Part shown: positions 1 to 13,100 of the stretch, piece by piece
Numbering within the stretch: the first letter of the stretch is position 1
How the letters are laid out: every line of letters begins with the position of its first letter
Origin: Chionis minor
Lineage: Eukaryota; Chordata; Aves; Charadriiformes; Chionididae
Direction: 5' to 3'
DNA: 64,000 nt
NCBI GenBank assembly: GCA_013398295.1
Contig: VZSF01003896.1
Coordinates: forward strand, 62,001 to 126,000
The notes under the pieces: generated by a model
Told to the model about the DNA's origin: nothing
Seen by the model: the letters and a program-made list of their open reading frames with translations, nothing else
The model's database searches: none
Program-made: the position numbers and the translations under genes

Positions 1-3000
1 TGCTCTGAATGTCCTTATTAAACTGAGTCCCAAGAGGAAGACAAGCAACATTTAGTTCAGATCTTAATTTTAAGCAAGAGACTTCGCATCTTAGTGCTGG
101 CAGTATTAGAGTCACTTCTGGACACGTGAAGAAAGGGAGTGATAGACATCTGCAGTACCTTCCACTGATGGAAGGAAGCTTCCATGTAAAAGTTTTAGTT
201 CTAAGTATGATAGAAGTTAAAATTACAACTAAACCTCAAAAGTCTTACTTTGTAAATATCCTACTTTCCGGCCATGAGAAAATATTCAGATAATTTGGTT
301 CAGATTTGAGTTTCTCTGATTCTAAAGGGTCACAGGACTTTGACTAGTAAGAGAAGCCCATGAGGTTATTTGTATAAGTTGTGTTATTGGAAAAATAATT
401 TGCTTACTCTCTCCATTTATTGCTGCTGTTTGAGTTGTTCTTCCTCTGTTGTTTAGCCCTTACACTGGGGCAGTGTCTCTTCTCACTCAAGCTTGAAAGT
501 TCTGGCCTGCTGTCACCTCAATCCATATTTAATGACCTGTAGAGCTAATCTAATATTAGAAGTGCAGAGCCTGCTTTTTCTTCAGATGGTATCTGTAGAT
601 AAAGTAAACTTTAAAATTCAGATGGGTAAAAGTAAATACTGACTAGCAACCAAATATGGATATAAACATCTATATTTAGATGTTGGTAATTGAGCTTAAC
701 CATGCTGATGCTTGATTGAATAGTGTGCCTAGAACATTTTGCATGTAACTATTGGAAACATAAATAACTAAGTATCAGGAAACCGACATCAAGACTAAGG
801 CTGGAGAATGTTAGTATTTTACAGTAAAAATCATTCAGGTGAATTGTAATTTTTATTTTTACTTAATTTTTTTAAAAAAATGCACTTAACCAAGAAATTC
901 AGAGGCAATGCACAAGCAGAACCCCAATAATGTGTTAAACCTTGTCTTCAATTCTAACTTTTAAAATATTGTTTATTGTGAATAAATCATTACAAACTGA
1001 ATGTTAGTTATCAGATAAGCTATGGTAACTGAGAGAATTTCCAACAACTGATTTTGAAAGCTATTCTGCTGTAATAGAAATTTTGTAGAATTGACATTTC
1101 CTCAAAAAATAAGAGAGAAAGATATTGAGACTCAGGACTCCTTCCTGTAGGTAGGGAAGGGAACCAATGTGTTACGTGAAATTTTGAACCGCGTTCAATT
1201 CTATTTTCTCAGCAAAAACCCTCTGATTAACTTGATCACTTCTTATTTTGTGAAAGTCATTGATTAATTAAAAAGAACCCCATAAATTGGTACTTATTCT
1301 GTATATAGGGATTGTTCTGTATGCGTACATCTGCAGATGGGGAGAGCATCAGGGTGTAGCAGAAGAACTAAAGGGGGGCCTTCAGGGCGGCTCACTTCTT
1401 CCGATGAACACAGGGTACTGGTCATGGTTGCACCACAGAAGTCCTACAAGCCTTTCTGTGGTAAGTTTGCTGTAGTGAATGAATTATTTGTTAATTACAC
1501 TCATATCTATGTTTGTGATCACGGAACTAACAATTTGTGCATGTATCTTGGAATCATTTTTTTCCTAATTTTTCAATTATATTTACTTTATCATTATATT
1601 TCAATTTCTCTTTATCTTTTCTTTTAAGGGGTTGGATAATTATGAGCTACGAATCAATTTAGGGTTCTTTTTTCCTTTTCCTGTCTTGCAGATACTTATC
1701 ATCTGGTAGGAAATACATTGCATAACAGAAGGGTGAGAAAAAGGAATTGATGATCTCAGCCGAAAAGACTAAATTGAGGCAGGTAATGATGCAGTTCTTT
1801 GGCTCGTAATTCTTCCCATTTGATATGATGACTGTATAGTAGCTGTGTCTTAAAATGCTCCATGATAAATGAAGCAAAGTACAGAATCACTATCCTTTTA
1901 CCTAATTGCTTTGTAAAAAAAAGAAATTAAAGCACCATTGTACTGTTCTTTCTCTTAGACCGCTCCTGTGATGAGATCATCCAGCATACCACCATTTTCC
2001 TCCTAGAAAACATGGATGGTGGGAGATCAGAAGAAGCCTGTGAAAAAAAGGACTACATTGTACTCATATTTTTTTCTTTAGAAATACTTCCTCATGTTGT
2101 AAACTGTTCTAAAGAAAATGCTATCATCCAAGACTGAAATAAGATGAAGAGCTTACAATAAAAATATATAAAACATAGTTATTTTTAAGTGTGTTTTTAT
2201 TACAAATGCAAAGAAACTTCGGCGTTAAGTTTTTCATAAAATGATACACTTTCAAAACTCTGCTTACAGAGATACGGTATGGGGGACTTGAACAACGAAA
2301 GACACAAGTGCACACAGGAGATCTAACATAAAGATGGTTTATTGTTGGTATGTTTGCTACTAAATGAAAATATTATATCCATTTTCTTTTTATTGCCTCT
2401 AAATCTAGTGAAGCTAATGTAGGATACCTCGTAGTATCTTTTTCCATTCTGGTATACTTAAGAGGCTTGCCTATGATTTCATCTGCAATGACTTTGTTGC
2501 AGAGTGATGTCATTGATTGGTATTACACTTGACTTACACTGGTGTAAATAAGGAAAGAGTAAAACCATTGATTCGTAGAGACCTACTGACAGCTGAAGCT
2601 CAGCCTTGAAATTCAGTCTTCTGAATAATGGTACACAGCAATATCCAAATAGAAAATGAATAATGTATGTAAAGGGAGCTTTTAGCATGCTGAGATACTG
2701 CCTATGGACCTGTTACTGAAGAGATTTCTGTTAGGTAGGAGTTGTTGCCAAGAATTTTTGACGTTTCTGGGATAAGTCCATCAATTGGCGGGATATGTGA
2801 AGAAGTGATTGTGGAAGTGGAGGCTATGTGGTAAGACATAGGGGCCTAGAAAATCTGCTGGACTCTACTGGGAGAGTCCATAGAGAGCTGTAAATAACTA
2901 GATAGTATTTAACCAAGAAGCAATGGAGTAAGTAAACTATGAAATAAATTGTTTCTGTAATATGTCAACAGAGGTATGTAGCTGGCAAGATTCCACCAGG

Positions 3001-4210
3001 TAACTTTCTATGCTGTCTGGATTTCAGCTCTTACTCTACAGAGTTTCTCTCTTCTTTGCAGTTAGCCTACATCTTACAGTTTTTAACCCTTAAACTATTT
3101 ATAACTCTTTATTTTGAATTATCTTGTGCCAAAATGTCTTTGTGTACAAGCTTTGTTAATCTGATGTCAGCAGAGCTTGGATAATAGTTGTCAACAGTCT
3201 ACTGCTATATTTAAATTAGGAAAATCTGTCAATTCACAGAGTTGCTAGATAAGTTACTAGATTTTGGGGGGTCATTTAGGGACAATATTGTACACTCTGT
3301 ATTCACTGAGAGCTTCTAAATGCACAGTAAGTAGCTAATTTAAAATATGGAGCCATATATGAACGGCAGCTATGCCTAGACTGAAGATTTGGCATGTTCC
3401 ATCAGTAATATGTACTTAAACCGGTGACAGAAATGTAAGATTAAAGCTCCTTAGTAGTTTACAGAAGACCTAGACCAAATCCCCCCCAGGAGGTTTGGGA
3501 AGGGATAGAAAGTAAACTACCATATTTAAAAGGATTGTTAGGACTGACCTTGTCTAAGCCCATAAAAGAAATTAAGCAATGAATATGAAATAAATGTGAA
3601 GTGCGACATCTCAGGCAGTATTAAAATAAAGAAGAGTTGTAAGAAATGAATCTGAGAGAACTGACTAAATCGGGTTGCTATGTTTGTAGTGTGAAGGTAG
3701 TATGAAAAATAAAAGGCCAGTGTGAGTTACGGAATCCCTTAAGAGAAGTGACAGTGTTAACAGACGCTTAACTCCTAAAAGAAAAGTATCAGAAGAAAAA
3801 CAGATGGATTGAAGGATGGATAAAATATAAATATATTCAAGCAAGGGGTGATACCCTGTTGCGGCCTCAGTGTGTAGAAATTTTCTGTTGACATGATAAT
3901 CAATTAGTTATAATGTTAATATTTATGTTCTAATAACTGGGCTTAAGAGTAAATGATGAAATAAAATTATTTCATCCTTAAAATATATTGGTCTATATAG
4001 TGGAGACTTGGTAACAAGTAATGTAAAGCAAATGTTGAGTGACGTTTTATTCTGTGTTGTAGTTTTCAATTGTTTAGCACCTTTTTGTTCAGCTATTTCA
4101 AGGAGCTTTAAAAGTACTTTATTAATATGTCAGTAAGATATATTACATTTTGAAAGTAATTTGTAAACAAAAGGCAGAAAAATGGTGGTTCTCCTTGGTT
4201 ATACACATTA

Positions 4211-4234
4211 TAGTCTGTGTCAGCACACAGACTA
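4211..4234. repeat. Perfect inverted repeat, 10-bp arms
   Basis: Arms tagtctgtgt and acacagacta flank a 4-base cagc loop. A single such hairpin in 64 kb may be chance. Confidence 0.8.
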
Positions 4235-6605
4235 AGGTTTGCTTTGTTTTCTAAGGTCAGAATATTATAAAAACTCATTTAGTATATGCTTATCTACAAA
4301 TTTTTATTATGCTAATTTTATCAACAGTATAGACTCTGAAGTGTTAATGCATTTATTATGTGATAATTAAATAGAGATCAGGAGTTTTTCAGATTTGCTT
4401 TTCTTGTTATGGCTAGGGATTCTCAGCAACAGATTGTGTTTTCCAAAGATAATTGCTCTTTTTAAGTCAAACTATCCAAATGCAAATCTCCATAGTAACA
4501 CTGTAGAGTCTTCTGCCAACCTGTGCTCTTGCAAGTTTCTTTGTCAAACTGAAGGTAGGTTCACACTTGTATAAAAACAGTCTTTGTCATGTAGTTATAA
4601 CATAGAAATAAGGTCAACAATTTTATTGGCCATTTTGCTTATAGTAGCATGTATTGTATATCCTTTCTCATTTACATTTCAGGTATTTCATGCGCTAGGC
4701 TGATTTGTGGGGGGTAAAAAGTGTTCTAAAGGGAAATTTTAGCTAGTAGCGTATGTTTAAGACAGTCATGTTAGAGAAACGGCTTATTGACTGAGACAAC
4801 TTTAACATGATTCTTTTAATATGTTGAGAACTCTCTTCTACTCTTTTTCGTCTTCTCTGTTTACTAATGAGACAAGTAGCATTTACCTATCATGGGACTT
4901 ACTAGCTAAATGATTTGTGCTAACTGAATCAAAATGGCATAAAGATAATTGCTCCAGCTTAGAAATATTTTCATAAATAATGAGTGAGAAATGTTCATCC
5001 AGCTCATGTAAGTAAACAACCTGAATCAGACATCATGTAATGGTACATATTACTGTTAATACCGTGATTTTGTGATTAGATTTGATGTTTGCCAGTAATC
5101 CTAAAATGACTTGCTTGCTTTCTCAGTTCAGAACAAATCTCAGTTTTATGATAAGGCGCAACCATCCTTTTTAATGTCATAGAGACCTTTAGAGGATGTT
5201 CCTGCTGCCTTCTGTAGCTAAGGGTGAGAGCAGGAATGGAACAAAATGAATAGATGTTGCCGAGTGATTAGTGTGGCACAGCTTAGCCTCCCATGGTGCC
5301 AAACTCCCCTGACGCCACTGGGATATCCACTGTGCTATTCAGAGGCTGTTACGCTGGAGAGAAGCACTGTGTGTTCTTCCCTGATCTCAAAAGGAGGCAG
5401 CGCTGTAGAGACTAATAACTGCGGGCCCTCATTACTGCTGGCATAGAAGGTGTCCCTGATGGACTATTTGTAAGTCGTCTTTCACTGTCTGATAAAGGAA
5501 CAGTTCTTGAGTGGGACTTACGGGTCTGTGCAACCATTAGACTGGGCAGATGATGTAGCTCCATATGAAACATTGAACAGGTAGGTGTGTGCCGACCTAC
5601 CTTCACGCTGTAAAATGAAAAGTAGATCTAATGTGTAACCAAAATACTGTTGGCACGGCTTAGCGATGGGATATACTTAAGTATGGGAAAAGTCCATATT
5701 TTTACTCATGAAATGGATGCGTGTTTGGTCACATGACTAGCGATGGGCTGCAAGTTTTTCAGGAAAATGGCAGCAGTGTGCAGGCTGCATAACTGTCTGG
5801 TAGGCAGAAAGGAAGAGACAGTGGGATGAAGAAATTGTTCTAGTTTCCTATATATAGTGGCGAGTTTACTGCTTTTGGTGATTTAAAATGCTCATTTCGT
5901 GGAATAACAACTGGTATTTTGATACTACGGTCTATACTTAAGATCCTGTGAAACTTCTTCCCGTGTATGAAGGTCCATGTAGATGTCTATTCAATAATGG
6001 TGCCCATCAATACATGCAAATCTTGCACGGGGGAAGGTATGTACTATTGGTGTATAGTAAATTGTGGGGAAAATACTGTCAGATTACTGGATCGTGCAGT
6101 AGCTGTATCTAGCCAGTGTTGGTATTGAATACTGACTTGGTATTCAGAATAATAATGACTTGGTATTCAGAAAGCATTTTTGTCTTGATTTATGGATAGA
6201 TCTTATTGAACTGGACTGGAAGTCCGAAGTCAAAAAGCCTAAGGTGAGACTTTTAATGGCTGTAACTCATTTGCTATTTATATATTCTTGAGTTCATTTG
6301 TGGGACAGAAATCTCAGAAATATGCATATGCAGTCAACTGATCTGCAGAAATAAATCTGTAAGGAGCAGACCATTTAATAAGATATAGGTAGTAGATTCT
6401 TTTAGCTTTCTGGAATTTTATTGTATTTGACAAGCCATCTTCATTTCTTCATGTTTTTTCAACTGTTTTCATAAATTGTTGGTTTTAATTTTATTTTAGA
6501 TTAGGTTATGAAAATTAGAAACAGTTACTGGAACATACCTTGTAAGGAGATCAAACCTGACCTTTGGATGACCTGATAGAAAATGACTTATCTTGTTTGC
6601 AGTTT

Positions 6606-6634
6606 ATATATATATACACACATACATATATAAA
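6606..6634. repeat. (TA)n/(CA)n microsatellite
   Basis: Alternating TA followed by CA and TA dinucleotides. Simple sequence with no gene nearby. Confidence 0.85.
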
Positions 6635-9223
6635 AAAAGTATACATTTATAGCTTGCTGTTTATGAGTTTGTGATATGAAAATACCTTTGTGTGTGCCAT
6701 CCTTCTCAGTACAGGGCCACAGACTGGCAGAAGCTGGTGTAGGAGGCTGAATTACAGTTGCTGCAGAAACTATCATCGGGACTTTAGTGGTTTGTACATG
6801 TAACTGCTACTTTTTTCCCACTGGTTTGCATTTACATTATAAGAAGGATCAACAGCTAAGTTTATTGTACTCTTCTGATTTCCACAGACACCATTTTGAA
6901 AAAGTAGTTCAAAGAGCGTTATGTCACTGTGTTTTAATAGTCTCTTGGCTTAAAATTCTTTGTACTTAGATGGTGGTGCTATTCTTGCAGTCATTTTGAC
7001 ATCTTTATGATATGATCTTTCACAGTGGAATCATTTACGTTGTACTCTATTTAAGGCTATACTGTGCTTGAAAGGTCTACTTTCAGACCAATCAGTTTAT
7101 TTCTGGTCTGAATCTGTTAAAGTTAATTGCATATTAGTAAACTACACTGCTGCAATTCTTTGTAGCCAGATAGTTTCCGTATTAGGAAGTTGGATCTGTA
7201 GGCATAAAATGTTGCAGTAGCAAGCGTAATGAAACATACTAGTTTTTGCAATTTGTGCTCCCAGATGATTTTTTTTTTAAGGTGGTTGTAAGAAGAGGTA
7301 TAGTTTTAATGGACACAAGGGTTTAATTAAACCACAAAACTCAACTTAAAATTTCAGTTTATGCACTGCGGAAGATATCCAGGACTTTTTAGGAAGTGCC
7401 TGAACCAGAGCCTAAAAGGGTTGGTGGCATCTTGTCTATACGTACTGTATCTGCCTTAGACTGGGTAAGTTCAGCTCTAATTCAGTGTACAGGAAATAGT
7501 AGGTGGCTCAAACTGTGACTTTTGATACGTTTTCCTGAACTAGATCATGTGAAAGCAGATAAAGATTGTTAAACATGAAAATGTTACGAAGGTGTAAAGG
7601 AAGAAAAGGTAGTGGATGCATTTCGATGCATCAGTGTTGGGCCCCACTGTGAACCATGAATTACACAAACCTGACCGACGTTGCTCTGTTCACTCCAGCT
7701 TGTTCAGGGAACGGGCAGAGCAGGCAGTTGCCTTGATGGTAGTCTGCCTGTGCTCGTCCGTTCTGAGAAACTGTGCATCATCTGCTCTGAAACCGAGCAC
7801 AGCTGGGGGGACGGGAAGGGTTCGGAATGTCAAGTAGCTTCCTTCCTGTGGCAATGACTTGTGCTCAGCTCCCCCTTGAAATTATAAAAGGGGTGTTTAC
7901 GTTGCTTGTTCAGCTCCATCTTGCTTTCCAGTGCATGAGAAGAACAGGAGAGTAAATGGGACTTCTCCAGAGAAAGCTGCTGGTTCTGGGGGTGAGCTGC
8001 GGGCCCTGCACTGCCTCTGGGTTGGACATGAGGGTTACATTGTCTTGTGCTCCACATAGGGGAAAATCAGGTCACCTGAAGAAGAGTGTCCTGGGGAACA
8101 TCAGAAGATGGCATTAAACCTCTGCCCTTGCCTGCTACTCTCTTTCAATTCCTTTCTTCTACCTAAAGATCTCCTCAAACAAGTGTGGCTCTGAGAAGCC
8201 TTGAGATGGTGTTGCCATTATTTTGAAACAGAGATGATATAAAATGTTTAAAATAGCAGTAATTTCAAGGTTTTGAGTTTGACAATATAGATGTAGAAAT
8301 CACATAATACATAGCATGTACTTTTTTTCTCAGCATATTAAAGCACTTTTATGTGTTGAAACTATACCTGTTGTCTTCAGCCCTTCTGCAAATCTAGCTC
8401 CAGAAATTACCAAAACAAAACTCAGACTGAGGTAAGCTTAGCGCCCAAAAATGTAAAAAGTGGAAAGCATTAGATAACTTTGGTTTGTCATTGTTACTAC
8501 TTCTGTTTGTAACACGGTGGGATTTTTTTTTTTAATACATGCGGTAATGTGTTCTGTACAGAGCTTGGTATCCTACATCATCAAGTAGTTTTTCTGCATT
8601 TGTGTGTTTTCCAGCCTTTCTCTGTTTACATCATCATATGGATTCCTGAAGTTCTGAAAATTCTCCTTTAGGGTCTGAGATTAAGCACAACAGATAATAC
8701 CAGCAATTTCAGTGGAGATTCTTTTCGTTTACCTCTTTAGAGATCACTAAGACTTTACAAACTACTTCACTATGTTGTCATAAATATCTAATCTGTGCCT
8801 CAGTGCCTGGGCTATAGATATTTATGTTCAACATATAGGTATACAAAAGATGCAGTCTCGAAACTCTGTAAGGAAGTGGTGTCTTGCTGCTTATATTGTG
8901 TTGCTCTGAGGTAAGGAAAAGGAATAAAACAAAGATTTCTTTTTTTCTTTAAAAAAAAATCTGGGAGGGGAAGTGGCATTATTTTGAAAATACAATATAC
9001 TATTTTTAACTCTGTCATACTTTCAATGCAGATAAGGATCTGCAGCATCTTTTATGCAGTGAGAATTCTTTTTTCCTGATCATATTTCCAGTTCAGGGGT
9101 GGATTTTTTTTCTGAGAAAAAAGAAAGACTGAAAGAGGAAACTTGAACAGATAGATTCAAGTTACCAAGCAACACTTTGTTTCCTAGGCAATGAAAATAG
9201 AATGAGAACAGGTGATAAGTGGA

Positions 9224-9248
9224 TTTTTTTTTTTTTTTTTTTTTTTTT
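9224..9248. repeat. Poly(T) run, 25 bases
   Basis: Uninterrupted T25 directly preceding the 9.25-kb CR1 fragment. It could be the reverse complement of a poly(A) tail from another insertion, or a simple slippage tract. Confidence 0.9.
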
Positions 9249-9520
9249 AAATGGTGGGATTGAGTACACCCTCAGCACGTTTTTCAACGTCACCGAGCTG
9301 CGTGTAGTGGTTGACACGCTGGAGGGAAGGGATGCTGTGCAGAGGGACCTGGACAGGCTTGAGAGGTGGACCTGTGCTAACCTCGTGAAGTTCAATAAGG
9401 CCAAGTCCAAGGTCCTGCACGTGGGTTGAGGCAATCCCAAGCACAAATACAGGTTGCGTGGAGAAAGGATTGAGAGCAGCCCTGAGGAGAAGGAGGACTT
9501 GGGTGTTGGTGGATGAGAAG
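9249..9520 (+). mobile_element. CR1 LINE fragment, ORF2 reverse-transcriptase region
   Basis: Translation gives RDAVQRDLDRLERW, LVKFNKAKSKVLHVG and further CR1 ORF2 sequence in the + direction. The catalytic FADD box region is decayed (STFFNVTELRV in place of a FADDTKLGG-like stretch). A T25 run sits directly before it. The piece stops within ORF2, with no clear CR1 3' UTR beyond about 9520. An isolated ...ttattattctatgg near 9620 might be a remnant of the CR1 tail. Confidence 0.85.
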
Positions 9521-10145
9521 CTCTTTGCTGTGACTTGGCCCTTCTAAGCTTTGCCTGTATGCTTCTGATGGCAGGAGCTAGGGAAGTCTACCCATAGTTA
9601 TGCCCTAAGGTGGAATTCCATTATTATTCTATGGTTAGTATTGTGTTACACTCACTGTAAAATGGATGTGATACTTCTTTCTTTTCCAAACTTATTAAAA
9701 AACTTCTTTGTGTGTTCAAACTTCTAAAGAGAAAGGAAGGAGTAAATGGTTTTGGAGGGTGGAAATAAATCTTTAAAATCATGGATTTGTTGGATAAGGA
9801 TTTTTTTAAACACTATGGATTACATAAGGGGTTTGTTAGGATAAGGGGTTTACTTCATTAGAATTTTAAGGTGTGATTTGAAAATGAGAGAGACTCTTCT
9901 AAAAAAAAAAAAAACCCCAACAAAAACCCCACATGCAAATACAAATGCATAAAAATTGTGGTTTATAACTCCCAACTATGTTTCATTCATGTGTCCTAAT
10001 GTAAATTAAGTGAATACTTTCAGTGCAGCTGGGTTATTAATAAATGTCTATTTTAAACATTTAGTTTTTGAAAAAATGGCGCACTTTTCCATGCAAAACT
10101 TCATACGCACTGCAAACAGAAAGTTTTTAGCCAGAATGTTTCCGG

Positions 10146-10198
10146 AGAGTATATGCTCTGCATATACTGTTTGCAGAGTATATGCTCTGCATATACTG
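10146..10198. repeat. Tandem pair of perfect hairpins
   Basis: A 24-bp unit occurs twice with a 29-bp period (10146-10169 and 10175-10198). Each contains the 9-bp arm agtatatgc, a tct loop and the complementary arm gcatatact. The spacer also creates an overlapping gcagag...ctctgc palindrome between units. Confidence 0.9.
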
Positions 10199-13100
10199 AA
10201 GTGTAAGTAGCGATTGGAACTCTTATTTTCTGATCCTAATTGATTACCCTTGAAAACAAATATATGGTCTTCCTTTACTTGCACACACTTAGGGGTTTTG
10301 TTCTGGGTTTTTAAATAAAATTAGGATGGGGAAAGAGAAAACTGTTGATGGTCAGGTTTCTTTCTCTGAAGATATTTGTGAAGCAATAACATTTCACTCT
10401 TCTTAACTTTGGAGAAGTAATTTTGGTGAGAGGAAAAAGATTAATGATATTGGGCAAAAAAAAAAAAGACATGATCCTCTAGACATTTTGTTCCTTCTAC
10501 AAAGCAAAGAAATAAATTTTCAAGAATTCTGTTGAAAGTAGAGTTTCAGTAGCTCCTTTCAGGAAACATTCTATGTGCTTTCAATTAGAAACTAAATTGT
10601 CCCACATGCATTTCAAGCTTCATATACAAATTGCCCTTTCAGTTGAAACTTTTTATATGTGGTTTCTTGCCAGAGGACACTCTTCTAGTATGACAACATA
10701 CATGGTTGCTTAAGGTGCTTTTGACATACAAGTCAAAGGAAAGTTGAGTTTCTTACTGCTTGGATTACTTTTCCTTATACTCAGTCTTTAGGCATATTGG
10801 TAAAACATATCATAAGCCCTTCTGTTATGCATGAATTCAGGAATAAATGGAAGTATCATCATTGTAAAGAAATATTTTGGCTAGTGATTCAATATGGTAG
10901 TTTTAATTTGGTGTAAAAACTCCTCCTTCCTCCCTCCTACTATTTTTAACACACTTAATGTAGGCCAGGAGTGGTGTCAGAATCATTGTTTAAGAGTAAT
11001 ACTGAGGCCAATGTGATTATTGCTAGAGTTGTCTGCGGTGCTGGACTATTGATCTTCATTTTCTAGTTTGGTGGTGCCTAATTCATTCAATTACTTCTAT
11101 ATTCTTCTGTATCCATCAAAACTCGTATTTGCCTATTTATTTAAAAATGCTAAATGGAGAGAGAATTAAGCATGCATCTGAGTATTTTGCTTAACTGTGA
11201 AAACTTGATAAATTTAAATACACCTAATTTACAAAGAAACTCTCTCTCTCTAGTACAGAACTTGTATAGCTATCGGCTCTTTTTAGCTTCCCGTAATTAT
11301 TCATTTCATATGCTTGTATCCACATTTTTGTTTCTTCAAACTATAAAATTTGTTGGGACTTGACAAAACTTCTTTAACAGGTTCTCAAAGAGTTCAAGTA
11401 CCTATGGTAGTGGGTCTTTAAAAGACAACCAATATCAATGTGATTTTTGGAATCCTTCCTAATAATAGGGGTTTTTCTTCCTGCACACTGGAGCCAGACA
11501 TGGAAATTTTCCATGTTGTCAGTTTATGGTTTCCAGAAAGATAGTTTGATCCAGATTTCTTAAATGGACTTTCATCTAAATTACTTTGAGACCATTTTGG
11601 CTGGAGGTAGATGCAAAGAGTTAGATAACAGGAAAGAGAAGATATAAGCTTATGTGTTAAGAGTAAATTAATTCCTATCTGTTACATTTTTGTAGTATTC
11701 TGGTTAGAGTTTGATCAGTCTTTCTAATGGTATTTTTGGCTGAAGGAACATGACTGTTTAGACACTTCAGGTAAGTAAGTGGCTCTGCTTTTACTTAAAT
11801 AATTGATCAAAATATTAATATACTGCTGATTTAAAGTTCAGGCAAGCTAATCGTGTAGAAGCAATACCAAGGCTTTCTTTTCCAGGAGAATGGAAGCAGT
11901 CTGCTTTGAGGTGTTGGAGAGAACTAGCAGCTCCTATACTATTGCTTGCTGTGATTTACAGATTTGTACATTTTACCTAGGAATAAAAGAAGTTAGATTT
12001 ACTGACACAATGGTTTCTCATACCTGTTTTTACGTTGCCTTAAATATAGTTGCTGCTATCTTTAATGCCTGATTCTTATTCTAATGGTTATTTGATTCTA
12101 ATGTCTTTGTTCCTATGATGTGTTTATATTTTCTAAATCATTAATTTTCTGTTAATTTTAAAAAATCTTCTGGTTTACAATTCCATTTTCCTTCTGTTCT
12201 TTAATCAGTAGCAGCTTACCAGTTGAAATGCAGGCACTCGCTGACAGTTTCATGATACCCTCTCTAAATTGCATATTTTTCTGAAAACGTCCTTTTATTT
12301 CTAGTACTTCGTGTCATGCTATTTTAGGCAGTTTTATGTAAATAGAAGATAAAACCTTGAACTCCATTAACAATATTGGTGTAGCCTTTTATTTAAAAGT
12401 TTCAGCTCAATCTCAGCTAATCAGAACAACACATAGTCACTGATGAACAGGACTCATTTTCCACCATTGTTTTAGGAAGTGTATGATATAAACTGTCTCC
12501 TCTTGGGATTTTTTGATATTTAAATTAGCAGTAAAATTGTGTGCTGAAGTTACTTTTGAGGCCAATGCAAGATGCTGATCTAATATCCCAGAAACACGTG
12601 GAAGGAGAAAGCAATGGCCAGCTCTGGTTTAAGACTCATTTTGGTCTAAAAGAAAGAATATCAGAGTAAATTTATTGTGAAGAAAAAGATCTGATTACCT
12701 GTTGGTTTTGTGTGGGTGTGTTAATCGCCTTGACAACTAAGCATTATCATGAAATCCCAGGTGTGGGCATCTGGTTATGAAGAATTATAATTAATTTGTA
12801 CATGCAAAGTGGTTACTCAGAACTACTACAAATTGCAGTGATACAGATGTCATGTAGGGGTTGTAATGAAAGCGTAATTTCATAAATGAGTACATCTCTG
12901 AGAGATTATTAGTATGGGTCTTGATGGTTGCAGAGATGATGGCACAAGTACTCTGTCACGGATATAAGTATCAAGAGTTCCATTCATTGCAGTTCAGGTT
13001 AAAAGAAACCACCCCTGGTGTTTGTTGGGTTGGTGGTGTTTGGTTTGGTTTTTAAGTTTATTAGGCTCCCTGGGCTTTTTTTATTAAAAGAAATTAAAAA

